This document shows, one piece after another, positions 34,048 through 42,008 of a DNA stretch of 54,812 bases. This stretch comes from an uncultured Clostridia bacterium (GTDB lineage: Bacteria > Bacillota > Clostridia > Oscillospirales > Feifaniaceae). The stretch spans positions 1 to 54,812 of the forward strand of contig CALWCA010000015.1 in assembly GCA_944376235.1 (NCBI GenBank), given 5' to 3'. Every line of letters starts with the position of its first letter. Within the stretch, counting starts at the first letter, position 1. Under the pieces are notes generated by a model that was given only the letters and a program-made list of their open reading frames with translations, did not search any database and was not told the DNA's origin. The position numbers were made by a program, and so were the translations under genes.

Positions 34048-34124
34048 GAAAGTTCACCTCGCTTGCCGCATGGATTCCGCCCCCCTTCCAAAAGAGCGCG
34101 GCTTCACCGGCAGAGTATCAATTT

Positions 34125-34153
34125 ATTATACCCGATTGCATCCCGCGTTTCAA
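34125..34153 (-). promoter_or_regulatory. Promoter of rarA
   Basis: On the minus strand TTGAAA (34148-34153), 17-base spacer, perfect TATAAT (34125-34130). Confidence 0.75.
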
Positions 34154-34167
34154 GATTTTTGTTGTGC

Positions 34168-34196
34168 TTGCGCAGGGGGGCAAAACGCGTTAAAAT
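34168..34196 (+). promoter_or_regulatory. Promoter of nth
   Basis: TTGCGC (34168-34173), 17-base spacer, TAAAAT (34191-34196), about 30 bases before the nth start. It is arranged back to back with the rarA promoter, 14 bases apart. Confidence 0.7.
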
Positions 34197-34226
34197 GGAG
34201 AAAACGTCGAAGAAGGGAGAACCGGC

Positions 34227-34913
34227 ATGGGGGAAAAGGGACAAGCGGAAAAGCAGGAGCGCCGGCGCCGTGCGGCCGCCGTGGCGGAGATTCTCGAGAA
34301 AAAATATCCCGATGCGCTGTGCAGCCTGACCTATCAGAAGGACTATGAGCTTCTGATCTCGGTGCGGCTGTCTGCCCAGTGCACCGACGCGCGGGTCAAC
34401 ATCGTCACACAGACGCTGTTTGAGCAGTATCCCACCTTGGAGAGCTTTGCAAATGCCAATTTGGAGCAGCTGGAGCAGGCCGTGCGCCCCTGCGGCTTTT
34501 ATAAGGTCAAGGCGGCAGACATCCAAAACGCCTGCCGGCTGCTGCTCGAGCGCCATGGCGGGCATGTGCCGGGCACCATGGAGGAACTGCTGGCGCTGCC
34601 AGGAGTAGGCAGAAAAACCGCCAACCTGCTGCTGGGGGATCTCTTTGGACAGCCCGGTGTTGTGGTGGCCGACACCCACTGCATCCGCATTGCGGGGCGG
34701 CTGGGGCTGGTGGACAGTGCCGATCCCGCCAAGGTGGAGCAGCAGCTTCGCGAGGTGGTGGCGCCCGACAAGAGCAACGATCTATGCCACCGGCTCGTGC
34801 TGTTTGGCAGGGAGGTCTGCAAGGCCCGAAAGCCCGCCTGCGGCGACTGCCCTCTGGCGCAGCTCTGCCCGTATGAAAAAGAGCAGGGCGCGCTGCGTCA
34901 GAAAGCGCAATAG
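34227..34913 (+). CDS. nth: Endonuclease III
   Basis: A 228-residue DNA glycosylase/AP lyase for oxidised pyrimidines. The helix-hairpin-helix is LPGVGRKTAN with catalytic Lys130. The catalytic Asp149 lies in VVVADTHCIRI. The [4Fe-4S] loop has Cys198, Cys205, Cys208 and Cys214 with the standard C-x6-C-x2-C-x5-C spacing. It carries a charged N-terminal extension of about 15 residues. AGGGAG precedes the ATG. Diverges from rarA, another genome-maintenance gene. Confidence 0.95.
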   Translation: MGEKGQAEKQERRRRAAAVAEILEKKYPDALCSLTYQKDYELLISVRLSAQCTDARVNIVTQTLFEQYPTLESFANANLEQLEQAVRPCGFYKVKAADIQNACRLLLERHGGHVPGTMEELLALPGVGRKTANLLLGDLFGQPGVVVADTHCIRIAGRLGLVDSADPAKVEQQLREVVAPDKSNDLCHRLVLFGREVCKARKPACGDCPLAQLCPYEKEQGALRQKAQ

Positions 34914-34936
34914 GGCCCTTTTACAAAGAAGAAACG

Positions 34937-34973
34937 AGCGGCCCGGTGAGGAGGTCATCCTCACCGGGCCGCT
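34937..34973. terminator. Shared hairpin between convergent nth and the wecB operon
   Basis: Perfect 16-base arms (34937-34952, 34958-34973) with loop GGTCA, 23 bases after nth and 28 bases after the minus-strand gene stop. T-runs on both sides are weak and interrupted. It probably serves both transcripts. Confidence 0.65.
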
Positions 34974-35000
34974 TTGCATTGTTTCGATGCGTGGTTTTTT

Positions 35001-35717
35001 TTACGGGGCGGCTTCGGTCAGGCCGTCGCCCAGATAGGTGGTTTTTGCTTCATAGACCTTTTCCCCGTCCTGCCAGGTTTCCGCCAGCAGGGGGATGGCG
35101 TAGGCAAGGCTGATCCAGTAGCGCTCCTCCAGGGGCAGCTCGGGGTCCTGATACGAGACATAGACCACCTGTTCCCCGTCGAGCACGTCATAGCGCACCT
35201 GCGCAATCTGGTCGGCCGAAAGCGAGAGCAGCGTGGCGACGTCGACCATGCCGATGGCGGCAAGCGGCGTCGTGGCGTCGCTGCTGCGCACGGAGGTGCC
35301 AACGCCGTCCACCGTCAGCGTCAAAGCGCCCTCCTGCCGGCGCAGGCCGCGCCGCACCGAGCCGTATTCGAGCAGCTCGCTGGAAAAGTTCTCGCCGTCT
35401 TTTCGGTAGGCGGCGTGAAAGCTGCGGCTGGAAGAGCCCTCAAAGACCGTGATGAGCCCTTCCCACAGCAGGCTTTCGGGCTCTCGCATCTGCTCAAGCA
35501 GGTCGAGGTAGGCCTGCGCCGTCAGTTCGGTGTCAAGCGGCTCGAGGGCGGGCAGCATGGTCAAAGAGTCGTTGTCGGCAAATTCCTCCTCCGGCATGTC
35601 GGCAAGCAGACGGTCGGACGGGGTCTGCCACAGCGCGCGGTAGTGCCAGAAAAAAGCCAGCGCCAAAACGACGGGCGCCAGAAAGAGCAGGCCGCCAAAG
35701 CGGCGCGGCGCGCTCAA
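35001..35717 (-). CDS. Membrane-anchored protein of unknown function in the cell-wall operon
   Basis: A 238-residue protein. One hydrophobic segment (about 9-25) preceded by basic residues would anchor it with the C-terminal 210 residues outside. The rest is acidic and beta-rich (for example GALTLTVDGVGTSVRSSDAT and VLDGEQVVYVSYQDPELPL) and gives no family I recognise. The TTG start overlaps the wecB stop as TTGA, so it is translationally coupled to wecB. That suggests a role in wall-polymer biosynthesis or export at the membrane surface, an inference from context only. Confidence 0.6.
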   Translation of the reverse strand: MSAPRRFGGLLFLAPVVLALAFFWHYRALWQTPSDRLLADMPEEEFADNDSLTMLPALEPLDTELTAQAYLDLLEQMREPESLLWEGLITVFEGSSSRSFHAAYRKDGENFSSELLEYGSVRRGLRRQEGALTLTVDGVGTSVRSSDATTPLAAIGMVDVATLLSLSADQIAQVRYDVLDGEQVVYVSYQDPELPLEERYWISLAYAIPLLAETWQDGEKVYEAKTTYLGDGLTEAAP

Positions 35718-36889
35718 AGCGCCTCCCCGCCAAAGGGCGTCGGCGGGGCCTCCCGCAGGCCGAACACAAACTCAATGGCGTCGGCAATGCGCCGGCAGGC
35801 CTGCCCGTCGCCGTAGGGGTTGACGGCCTGTGCCATGACGCGCCAGGCGGCCTCGTCGCGCAGCAGGGTGTCGGCGGCAGAAAAGATGTCTTGTGTCTGT
35901 ATGCCGCACAGCTTTGCCGTTCCGGCCGAGACGGCCTCCGGGCGCTCGGTTTCGCGGCGCAGCACAAGCACCGGCCGCCCCAGTGCGGGCGCCTCCTCCT
36001 GAAGGCCGCCCGAGTCGGTCATGACAAAGCGGCAGCGCGCCAGCAGATTATGCATGTCTGCCGTGTCGAGCGGGGGCAGCAGCCAGACGTTGGGGATGTT
36101 GCCCAAAAGCGCCTCGACTGGCTGCCGAACGGCGGGGTTGGGATGAACCGGATAGAGAAATAGCGTGTCGGGATGGGCCTCGGCCAGCTGCCGGACGGCA
36201 GTGCAGATATTTTGAAGCGGCTGCCCCAGGTTTTCCCGGCGGTGCGCCGTCACCACCACAAAGCGTCCGTTTTCAGGCAGCCGGCCAAGCTGCGGCAGGG
36301 AAAAGACATAGTCTTTTTTGACAGTATAGGCCAGGGCGTCAATCACGGTGTTTCCCGTGACAAATACGTTGTCGGTGATGTTCTCCTTTTTGAGGCAGGC
36401 GGCATTGCGCGCCGTGGGAGCAAAGTGCAGGCGCGCAAGCTGCCCCGTGACAAGACGGTTGCCCTCTTCGGGGAAGGGGGAATCCTTGTCGTAGGTGCGC
36501 AGGCCTGCCTCTACATGCCCCACCGGGACATGGCTGTAGAAGGCGGCCAGCGCGGCGGCGGCGGTGGTGGTGGTATCGCCGTGCACCAGCACAAGGTCGG
36601 CGCCCCACTGGCGCAGGACGCCGTCAAGCCCTGTGATGACGCGCGAGGCGATGCCGCACAGGCTTTGACGCTGCTGCATGACGTTAAAATCAAAATCGGG
36701 GACGATGCCAAAATGGGCGTTGACCAGATCCAGCAGCTCCCGGTGCTGCGCCGTGACGCACACGGCGCACAAAAATCCCTCCCGTCGGCGCAGCTCGGCC
36801 ACGAGAGGGGCCATTTTAATGGCTTCGGGACGGGTCCCGAAGACCGTCAGCACACGGAGCGGACGGCCGGCAGCAGTGAGTTTACTCAT
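35714..36889 (-). CDS. wecB: UDP-N-acetylglucosamine 2-epimerase (non-hydrolysing)
   Basis: A 391-residue cytoplasmic enzyme that interconverts UDP-GlcNAc and UDP-ManNAc for wall teichoic acid-type polymers. It has the family motifs VFGTRPEAIKMAPLV at the start, VLVHGDTTTTAAAAL, GHVEAGLRTYDKDSPFPEEG with NR, VVTAHRREN and MTDSGGLQEEAPALG. AAGGAG lies 7 bases before the ATG at 36889, which excludes the longer frame. It overlaps the TagO/WecA-like gene by 8 bases. Confidence 0.94.
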   Translation of the reverse strand: MSKLTAAGRPLRVLTVFGTRPEAIKMAPLVAELRRREGFLCAVCVTAQHRELLDLVNAHFGIVPDFDFNVMQQRQSLCGIASRVITGLDGVLRQWGADLVLVHGDTTTTAAAALAAFYSHVPVGHVEAGLRTYDKDSPFPEEGNRLVTGQLARLHFAPTARNAACLKKENITDNVFVTGNTVIDALAYTVKKDYVFSLPQLGRLPENGRFVVVTAHRRENLGQPLQNICTAVRQLAEAHPDTLFLYPVHPNPAVRQPVEALLGNIPNVWLLPPLDTADMHNLLARCRFVMTDSGGLQEEAPALGRPVLVLRRETERPEAVSAGTAKLCGIQTQDIFSAADTLLRDEAAWRVMAQAVNPYGDGQACRRIADAIEFVFGLREAPPTPFGGEAL

Positions 36890-37976
36890 GACGGTTCTCC
36901 TTTTGAGAGCCTCTCTGCCGGTGTTCTGCGCGCAGCAGCGCGGCACGGTGGTCGTCCATGATCTTGACGGCGCAGACCGCCAGCACCACGGCGCAGCTGA
37001 TGCCCAGCAGCGCCCGAGCCACGGTGGTGGTGGTCAGCAGGACGGCCGACAGGCCCAAAATGGCCGAGACGACATACATGATGGCCACCGCCTGCTTTTG
37101 GGAAAAGCCCATGTCAATCAGGCGGTGGTGCAGATGCCCCCGGTCGGCCTCCATGGGGGATTTTCCGGCCAGGATGCGCCGCAGCATGGCGAAGGCCGTG
37201 TCAAAGATGGGCAGGCCGAAAATGAGGAAGGGGACAAAGAAGCTGATGACGGCATACATCTTGAACAGCCCCTGAATGGACAAAACGGCAAGGGTAAAGC
37301 CCAAAAAGGTGGCGCCGGTATCGCCCATGAAGATTTTGGCCGGGTTGAGGTTGTAGGGGAAAAAGCCCATGCAGGCGCCGCACAGGATGGCGGCAATCAG
37401 GGCGACGTCGCGTTCGCTGACCAAAACGGCGATGGCCAGGATGGAAAAGGTGCCGATGGAGGAGACGCCCACGGCCAGCCCGTCCAGCCCGTCGATAAAA
37501 TTGACGGCGTTGGTCATGCCCACAATCCAGATGATGGTCAGGGGAATGGAGAGCACGCCAAGGCTCATATAGGGGTTTTCGGAAAAAAAGTTGAAGTTGG
37601 TGAGCACCGACACCCGCACCCCGCTCATCACGGGGAAGAGCGCAGCCACAATCTGCACCAGGAATTTGGGCTTGGCCGGAAGCGCCACGATGTCGTCCAC
37701 GATGCCAAGCACCACAATTACCACAGCGCCCAGCAGCATACCGCGCAGCTCGGCGGTGATTTCACAAAACAGCAGGGTCGTCAGCAAAAAGGAGAGGAAA
37801 ATGGCAAGCCCTCCCAGCCGGGGGATGGGGACGTGGTGCATGCGGCGCGCATCCTTTGGAACGTCAACGGCGCCGATACGGCCGGCCAGGGTTTTGACCG
37901 GCGGTGTGAGCACGAAGGCAAGCAGTGCGGCCACCAGAAAAGCCAAGAACAAATTGAAATAAGCTGCGGCAGACAT
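36882..37976 (-). CDS. Undecaprenyl-phosphate GlcNAc-1-phosphate transferase (TagO/WecA family)
   Basis: A 364-residue membrane enzyme with about eleven hydrophobic segments, from the MraY/WecA superfamily. The conserved sites are VLGIVDDIVALP (magnesium-binding Asp pair), GMTNAVNFIDGLDGLA, FMGDTGATFLGF and the HLHHRL motif that marks WecA/TagO over MraY. It starts surface-polymer synthesis by linking GlcNAc-phosphate to the lipid carrier. wecB downstream then supplies ManNAc for the second step. AGGAGG lies 12 bases before the ATG, and a promoter is present at 38052-38079. Confidence 0.92.
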   Translation of the reverse strand: MSAAAYFNLFLAFLVAALLAFVLTPPVKTLAGRIGAVDVPKDARRMHHVPIPRLGGLAIFLSFLLTTLLFCEITAELRGMLLGAVVIVVLGIVDDIVALPAKPKFLVQIVAALFPVMSGVRVSVLTNFNFFSENPYMSLGVLSIPLTIIWIVGMTNAVNFIDGLDGLAVGVSSIGTFSILAIAVLVSERDVALIAAILCGACMGFFPYNLNPAKIFMGDTGATFLGFTLAVLSIQGLFKMYAVISFFVPFLIFGLPIFDTAFAMLRRILAGKSPMEADRGHLHHRLIDMGFSQKQAVAIMYVVSAILGLSAVLLTTTTVARALLGISCAVVLAVCAVKIMDDHRAALLRAEHRQRGSQKENRHE

Positions 37977-38051
37977 GATGAAAAACCAGCCTCCTGAAAG
38001 AATGCAAAAAAGAAACTGCGCAAAAACAACAAAAGAACAGAGATCTCCTTT

Positions 38052-38079
38052 ATTGTACCTGTTTTTCCGGCAAAAGCAA
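38052..38079 (-). promoter_or_regulatory. Promoter of the wall-polymer operon
   Basis: On the minus strand TTGCTT (38074-38079), 16-base spacer, TACAAT (38052-38057). Confidence 0.5.
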
Positions 38080-38105
38080 CTGCTATTTTGAAAACTTGGC
38101 CTTTT

Positions 38106-39032
38106 TTAGTCTTTGAAGACATAATAGGGCGCATTTCCGCTCATAATGAAGCTTTGACGCGAACGCCACGCGCCGTCCGTCATGACAATGTAGTTGAGGT
38201 GCGCACCCATCACCAAAACAATACCTGAAAAATAAAGCCACAGTAGCAACACCACGATGCCGCCCAGAGAGCCATAGAGAAAGGAGTAGCGGTCGGCGCT
38301 GCCGACATACCAGGAAAAGGCATAGGAAAAGAGCAGCCAAAAGCACATGGAAAAAAGCGTGCCGGGCAAGGCATTCCAGGGCGAGATGTGGCGGTTGGGC
38401 GCCACAGTGTAAAGACACAGCAGCAAGACAAAAAAGAAACCGGGGGGGATGAGGGCCCTGAGCAGGTGCCAGGTGCGCAAAAGGGCTGTCGCATGGGGGA
38501 AGACGGAGGAGAGCAGCGCGGTCAGCCAGTCGCCTGCAACAAGAAAAATGAGAGCAATCAAAATGGCCATGAGCAGGCCCACCGTCATGAGCACCGACAG
38601 TAGTCCGCCGGCCAGCGTGGAGCGGCGGGTGCGCACGCGCATGGCGCCGTTGATGGCATACATGAGCGAACGGGTGGTGCGCGACACGAACAGCACGATG
38701 AGCACCAGCCCGGTGAGCAGCAGAGGCGTTGAGCTCACCCGTTCCAGATAGGCCAGGTAGGAGAGGATGATCTGCTTGATGTCGGAGGGGATCATGGCAG
38801 TGTGGGAGAGAATCTCCGTGACCTGCAGATGAAACATAGGGATAAGGGCGCTCAAAAGAATGAGAAGGGGAAAAATGGAAAAAAGCAAAAAATAGGCCAG
38901 CATGGCCCCCGTTTCAAAAACGCGGTCTGAGAAAAACCGGTCGATGAGCCGGTAGAGCAGATGAAAAAGCCGCGACTTGTGGCAGGCGCGGTACATATGC
39001 AGATAGACGCGGTCATACAGTGAAAGTTCCAA
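38106..39032 (-). CDS. YihY/BrkB-family membrane protein
   Basis: A 308-residue polytopic membrane protein with six main hydrophobic segments. It has the YihY signatures: an early soluble helix followed by MLAYFLLFSIFPLLILLSAL, a central RTTRSLMYAINGAM, and the C-terminal YGSLGGIVVLLLWLYFSGI. The family was once called ribonuclease BN in error; its transport or envelope role is unsettled. The start is set to TTG 39032, which lies 10 bases after AAGGAGG; the upstream TTG has no site. A promoter lies at 39074-39102. Confidence 0.88.
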   Translation of the reverse strand: MELSLYDRVYLHMYRACHKSRLFHLLYRLIDRFFSDRVFETGAMLAYFLLFSIFPLLILLSALIPMFHLQVTEILSHTAMIPSDIKQIILSYLAYLERVSSTPLLLTGLVLIVLFVSRTTRSLMYAINGAMRVRTRRSTLAGGLLSVLMTVGLLMAILIALIFLVAGDWLTALLSSVFPHATALLRTWHLLRALIPPGFFFVLLLCLYTVAPNRHISPWNALPGTLFSMCFWLLFSYAFSWYVGSADRYSFLYGSLGGIVVLLLWLYFSGIVLVMGAHLNYIVMTDGAWRSRQSFIMSGNAPYYVFKD

Positions 39033-39073
39033 GCCCGGTGTGCCTCCTTGCAGTGAGTTCAAGCGATTGTACT

Positions 39074-39102
39074 ATTATAATATCCCTGCTGGAAAAAGTC
39101 TA
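39074..39102 (-). promoter_or_regulatory. Promoter of the YihY-family gene
   Basis: On the minus strand TAGACT (39097-39102), 17-base spacer, perfect TATAAT (39074-39079). The -35 box is a moderate match. Confidence 0.5.
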
Positions 39103-39208
39103 TACGAATGAATTGAAGACGTCCGGGAAGCATAACATCCGGGGGTTGCCGCAGCAAAGGGCGGGGACAAGGCCTCGCCCGCTTCACAAGCCGAGGAGGT
39201 GCCGCAGC

Positions 39209-39595
39209 ATGAAGACCGGCATTCTTTTTCTTGCAGCCGCGCTGGCCCTTGCATTGGGGGGCTGCGCGCTGCAAAACGCGGATTTTGGCACTGTGGGCGC
39301 AGCAGAGCCAAGGAGAGCGGAGCCCATGGACTTCGGGGATTTTTCCAACTCGTATCTGCCGCCCGGCCCCGCCTTTCAAAACGGGGCCAGCGTTGCCCTG
39401 ACTCAGCAGCTCATCTGGGAGGCCGCCTACGACCCCTCCGTGGGGTCGCCACTGTGGCAGTACCGCGAGCAGGACGCGTCTGACACGCAGCAAAAGGGGC
39501 AGGCGCGCCATGCGCAGGAGCAGTGGGACGTGTGGCAAATGGCGCAAAGCCCCGAGCAGACGCCCTTTGTCACCGACGGCGCGCTGCTGCCGTAG
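39209..39595 (+). CDS. Small lipoprotein of unknown function
   Basis: A 128-residue secreted lipoprotein. The signal peptide MKTGILFLAAALALALGGC ends in a clear lipobox with Cys19. The mature part is polar, rich in Gln, Pro, Asp and Trp (for example GSPLWQYREQDASDTQQKGQ), without repeats or a family I recognise. GAGGAGGT lies 8 bases before the ATG at 39209. It is a single gene between two oppositely oriented genes and ends 18 bases before a long hairpin. Confidence 0.7.
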   Translation: MKTGILFLAAALALALGGCALQNADFGTVGAAEPRRAEPMDFGDFSNSYLPPGPAFQNGASVALTQQLIWEAAYDPSVGSPLWQYREQDASDTQQKGQARHAQEQWDVWQMAQSPEQTPFVTDGALLP

Positions 39596-39613
39596 CGCGT
39601 TTTCCAGACAGGA

Positions 39614-39657
39614 GCAAAGACTCCCGCCAAGGCAGATGCCTTGGCGGGAGTCTTTGC
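39614..39657. terminator. Long hairpin between convergent genes
   Basis: Perfect 21-base arms (39614-39634, 39637-39657) with a 2-base centre, starting 18 bases after the lipoprotein stop and 27 bases beyond the restored stop of the minus-strand gene. Only short T-runs flank it. Confidence 0.65.
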
Positions 39658-39684
39658 CTTTCCTATGGGAAAAGCCGCAGTGAA

Positions 39685-40697
39685 TCAGTTTGGTGTGAGA
39701 AGGTCCCTTTGGGCTTTTGGTGTGTGAGAGAGCAGGCCAACGTGGGAAGTATAGTGATCGGGATTTGAAATATTCCAATGAGTTGAAGAGCCGAGCAGCT
39801 GAATGCCATGGTATTCGTAGCAGTATTCGACCAGTCCGTCGCAGCGAATGGAGAGGATATCAACGGGCTCAATCCGGTCGACGATGGTATTGACCGACCA
39901 CTTGAGGCTGAGCTGACGGTTGAAGACATATTTAGAGCCTCCTGCCTGGCCTGAGGAGTGTTGATGGTTACAAGACCGGCGTAATATCCTTTCAGCGTTT
40001 GCATATCCAGCCCAATCCAGGAATTGTTGTTTACCAGGGAGAAAAGCTGTTCCTGAGCCCTCTCGGGGTCGTATTGTGCCATAAGCTCCATAGCGCGGCG
40101 CCGCAAAACGGGATTATCGGTGCGCTGCTCATAAATTTTTTGCAGGATTTCGCTGTCCTCTTCCCATGGCACGGCAATCAGGGCATATTCCAGAAGAACA
40201 TCGTCCTCAATGCCGTCCTCTGCAATCAGTTCCTTAAGCATGTTTGTGTAAGCGGCGCTGGGCAAAATCATGCCATTGGCTTCTTCTCCGTTGGCGTAAA
40301 GCGTGACTTCCAGCATGAAGGAGCGAAACCCGGCGGGATATTGATCATCGCGCAGCAGCAGCTCGAGCTGTGCGGGTGTTACTTTGGGGCCGATGCGCTC
40401 CACTGCGGCAGGAGCAAAAAAGGCAAGCTGAGTGCTGCTGCCCTGTTCCTCGGCCTCCAGCGAAGCCTCGGCAATGGCGCAAAGCAGTGTTTCATCGTCC
40501 ATCAGCGCAAGGGTTTTTTCAAAAGATTCCCTGCTGCTGCCGGCAACCACCCGCTCAAGCTGCTTGAGTGCGCGTTTTGTTTGAAGCTCAGAGGAGTTGG
40601 GAAGAATCACACCGTGATAAACCCCAAGAGCCCCCATACACAGGGCTAAGATGAGCAGTGTGGCAAGCAAAAGAAATTTCTTGTATTTGTGTTTCAA
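39685..40697 (-). pseudogene. HEAT-like / NlpC-P60-like secreted protein, frameshifted
   Basis: The N-terminal frame (TTG 40697, GGGAGGGA 8 bases upstream) gives a membrane anchor (KFLLLATLLILALCMGALGV) and about 240 residues of helical HEAT-like repeats up to INTPQARQEAL. From there that frame turns into Ser/Thr-rich nonsense ending at 39663. The -1 frame, however, continues sensibly: KYVFNRQLSLKWSVNTIVDR, then SIRCDGLVEYCYE, a cysteine-centred motif like the NlpC/P60 active site, then a stop at 39685. One lost A in the run at about 39931-39933 explains the switch. It is either a real inactivating mutation, programmed slippage or an assembly error. GC content here is lower than in its neighbours. 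Confidence 0.7.
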
Positions 40698-40715
40698 GAC
40701 AGTCCCTCCCTTTTC

Positions 40716-40734
40716 CTGTCAAATTACTGTCAAA
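40716..40734. repeat. Short direct repeat upstream of the frameshifted gene
   Basis: CTGTCAAA occurs at 40716-40723 and 40727-40734, an 11-base period (TTTGACAG on the minus strand). It lies just upstream of the ribosome-binding site and could be a regulator site or chance. Confidence 0.3.
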
Positions 40735-40803
40735 GGGTGGATGCAGCGAAGAATATGCACTGCACGAAACAAGAAAGCCTGTGGCTTAAAAAAGAGGTTC
40801 TTT

Positions 40804-40848
40804 TCAAAGCCATCCATATTTTTGGCATGATTTGCTGAAGTAGCCCAT
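40804..40848 (-). CDS. Possible 14-residue peptide (MGYFSKSCQKYGWL)
   Basis: A very short frame on the minus strand whose ATG (40848) is preceded by GGAGGGG at 5-base spacing, with TATAAT-like sequence 20-30 bases further upstream. The product would be a cationic peptide with one Cys and several aromatic residues. It lies 106 bases before the frameshifted HEAT/NlpC gene on the same strand. An alternative 51-codon frame starts slightly upstream but lacks a ribosome-binding site. It could be a leader or signalling peptide, or chance. Confidence 0.25.
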   Translation of the reverse strand: MGYFSKSCQKYGWL

Positions 40849-41105
40849 GGGAATCCCCTCCGCACTGTTTTCATTATAATATTATAAAAAACAAAAAAAT
40901 ATTGGAAAAACAGATAAGATATGTGGAGCTTTTTGAACAAAAAAACACAAACTTCTTCCAGAGAAGGACAAATTGAAGGCGTGCATCGGCTCTGTTTTGC
41001 AAAATCGGGCCGGGAAAGCGGCTTTGGAACAAAACGCGCGGGGAAGGACGCGCACGCCGGCAGGGCGGGCAGCATACAATGGAAACACCGAAAGGAGGAG
41101 TCTTT

Positions 41106-41849
41106 TTGCCGCGCATTTTTTTAAGCCCGTCAACCCAGGAATTCAATCTCTACTTAACCGAGGGCAGCGAGGAGTTTTGGATGAACCTGATTGCCGACGC
41201 CATGGAGCCCTACCTGCTGGCCTCGGGCATCTCGTTTACCCGCAACGACCCCGACAAGCCCCTGTCCGACGCCATTGCGCAGTCCAACGCCGGCAGCTAC
41301 GATTTACACCTGGCCCTGCACTCCAACGCATCGCCCGAAAGCCTTGCCGGCAAGCTGCGCGGGGTGGACGCCTATTACTATGAGACCAGCGCGCGCAGCC
41401 GGAGAGCGGCGCAGACGCTGGCGGACAACATCAAGCAGGTTTATCCTCTGCCCGAGCTGGTCAAAACGGTGCCCACCACGTCGCTTGCCGAGCTCTCTCA
41501 GACCAGGGCGCCCGCCGTGCTCATGGAGCTTGGGTATCACGACAACGTGCAGGACGAGGCCTGGATTCGGGAGAACATTGCGCCCGTTGCGGAAAATCTG
41601 GTGCAGGGGCTGACCCTTTATTTCGGCATCCCCTTCGTGCAGCCGGAGCCGGTGCGCTATGGCGTCGTCACCACGCAGCAGACGCCGCTCATGCTGAGAA
41701 ACTACCCCAGCCTGGACGCCGACATCATCGCCCGCATCCCCAAGGGCACGAGGCTGCCGGTTTACGGCACCGTGGGCGACTGGTATGTGGTGTTTTACCG
41801 GGGACTTGGAGGCTATGTCTACAGTCGGTATATTACGCTTGAGCAATGA
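41106..41849 (+). CDS. N-acetylmuramoyl-L-alanine amidase with C-terminal SH3-like domain
   Basis: A 247-residue protein. Residues 1-175 are an Amidase_3-type fold in the short clostridial form that begins with RIFLSPSTQEFN instead of the DPGHGG motif. It has an early EE pair, LHLALHSNAS with His72 as zinc ligand, and LMELGYHDN with Glu141 as catalytic glutamate. Residues 185-247 form an SH3-like binding module (TPLMLRNYPSLDADIIARIP and on to YVYSRYITL). No signal peptide is present, so it may act in the mother cell on spore cortex or after lysis. The TTG at 41106 is chosen because AAAGGAGGAG ends 5 bases before it. Confidence 0.82.
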   Translation: MPRIFLSPSTQEFNLYLTEGSEEFWMNLIADAMEPYLLASGISFTRNDPDKPLSDAIAQSNAGSYDLHLALHSNASPESLAGKLRGVDAYYYETSARSRRAAQTLADNIKQVYPLPELVKTVPTTSLAELSQTRAPAVLMELGYHDNVQDEAWIRENIAPVAENLVQGLTLYFGIPFVQPEPVRYGVVTTQQTPLMLRNYPSLDADIIARIPKGTRLPVYGTVGDWYVVFYRGLGGYVYSRYITLEQ

Positions 41850-42008
41850 GATACACGTTGTTTTCAAACAAGCGGAGCCCTAAAAGCGAAGCACGGGGGA
41901 GGGAAGCTGCCGGCACGGCAAGTCGTATGGTACCGGGATCTTGATGCCCTTTGCCGGGCAGGCTTTTTGAGCACCTGGTCCAGGAGCTTTTTGAAGGGAG
42001 GAATTTTT

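Larger units (their letters stand above)
40698..41105. other. Intergenic region upstream of the amidase gene
   Basis: A 408-base divergent gap. It contains the direct repeat at 40716, the possible small peptide at 40804-40848 and an AT-rich core (40872-40910) with several TATAAT-like boxes on both strands. TACAAT at 41075-41080 may be the -10 of the amidase gene. No other gene is visible. Confidence 0.45.

Noticed and set aside
39663-39930. C-terminal end of the minus-strand 344-codon frame as genuine protein
   Set aside because: It becomes low-complexity Ser/Thr-rich sequence, while the -1 frame over the same DNA reads as a structured NlpC-like domain.
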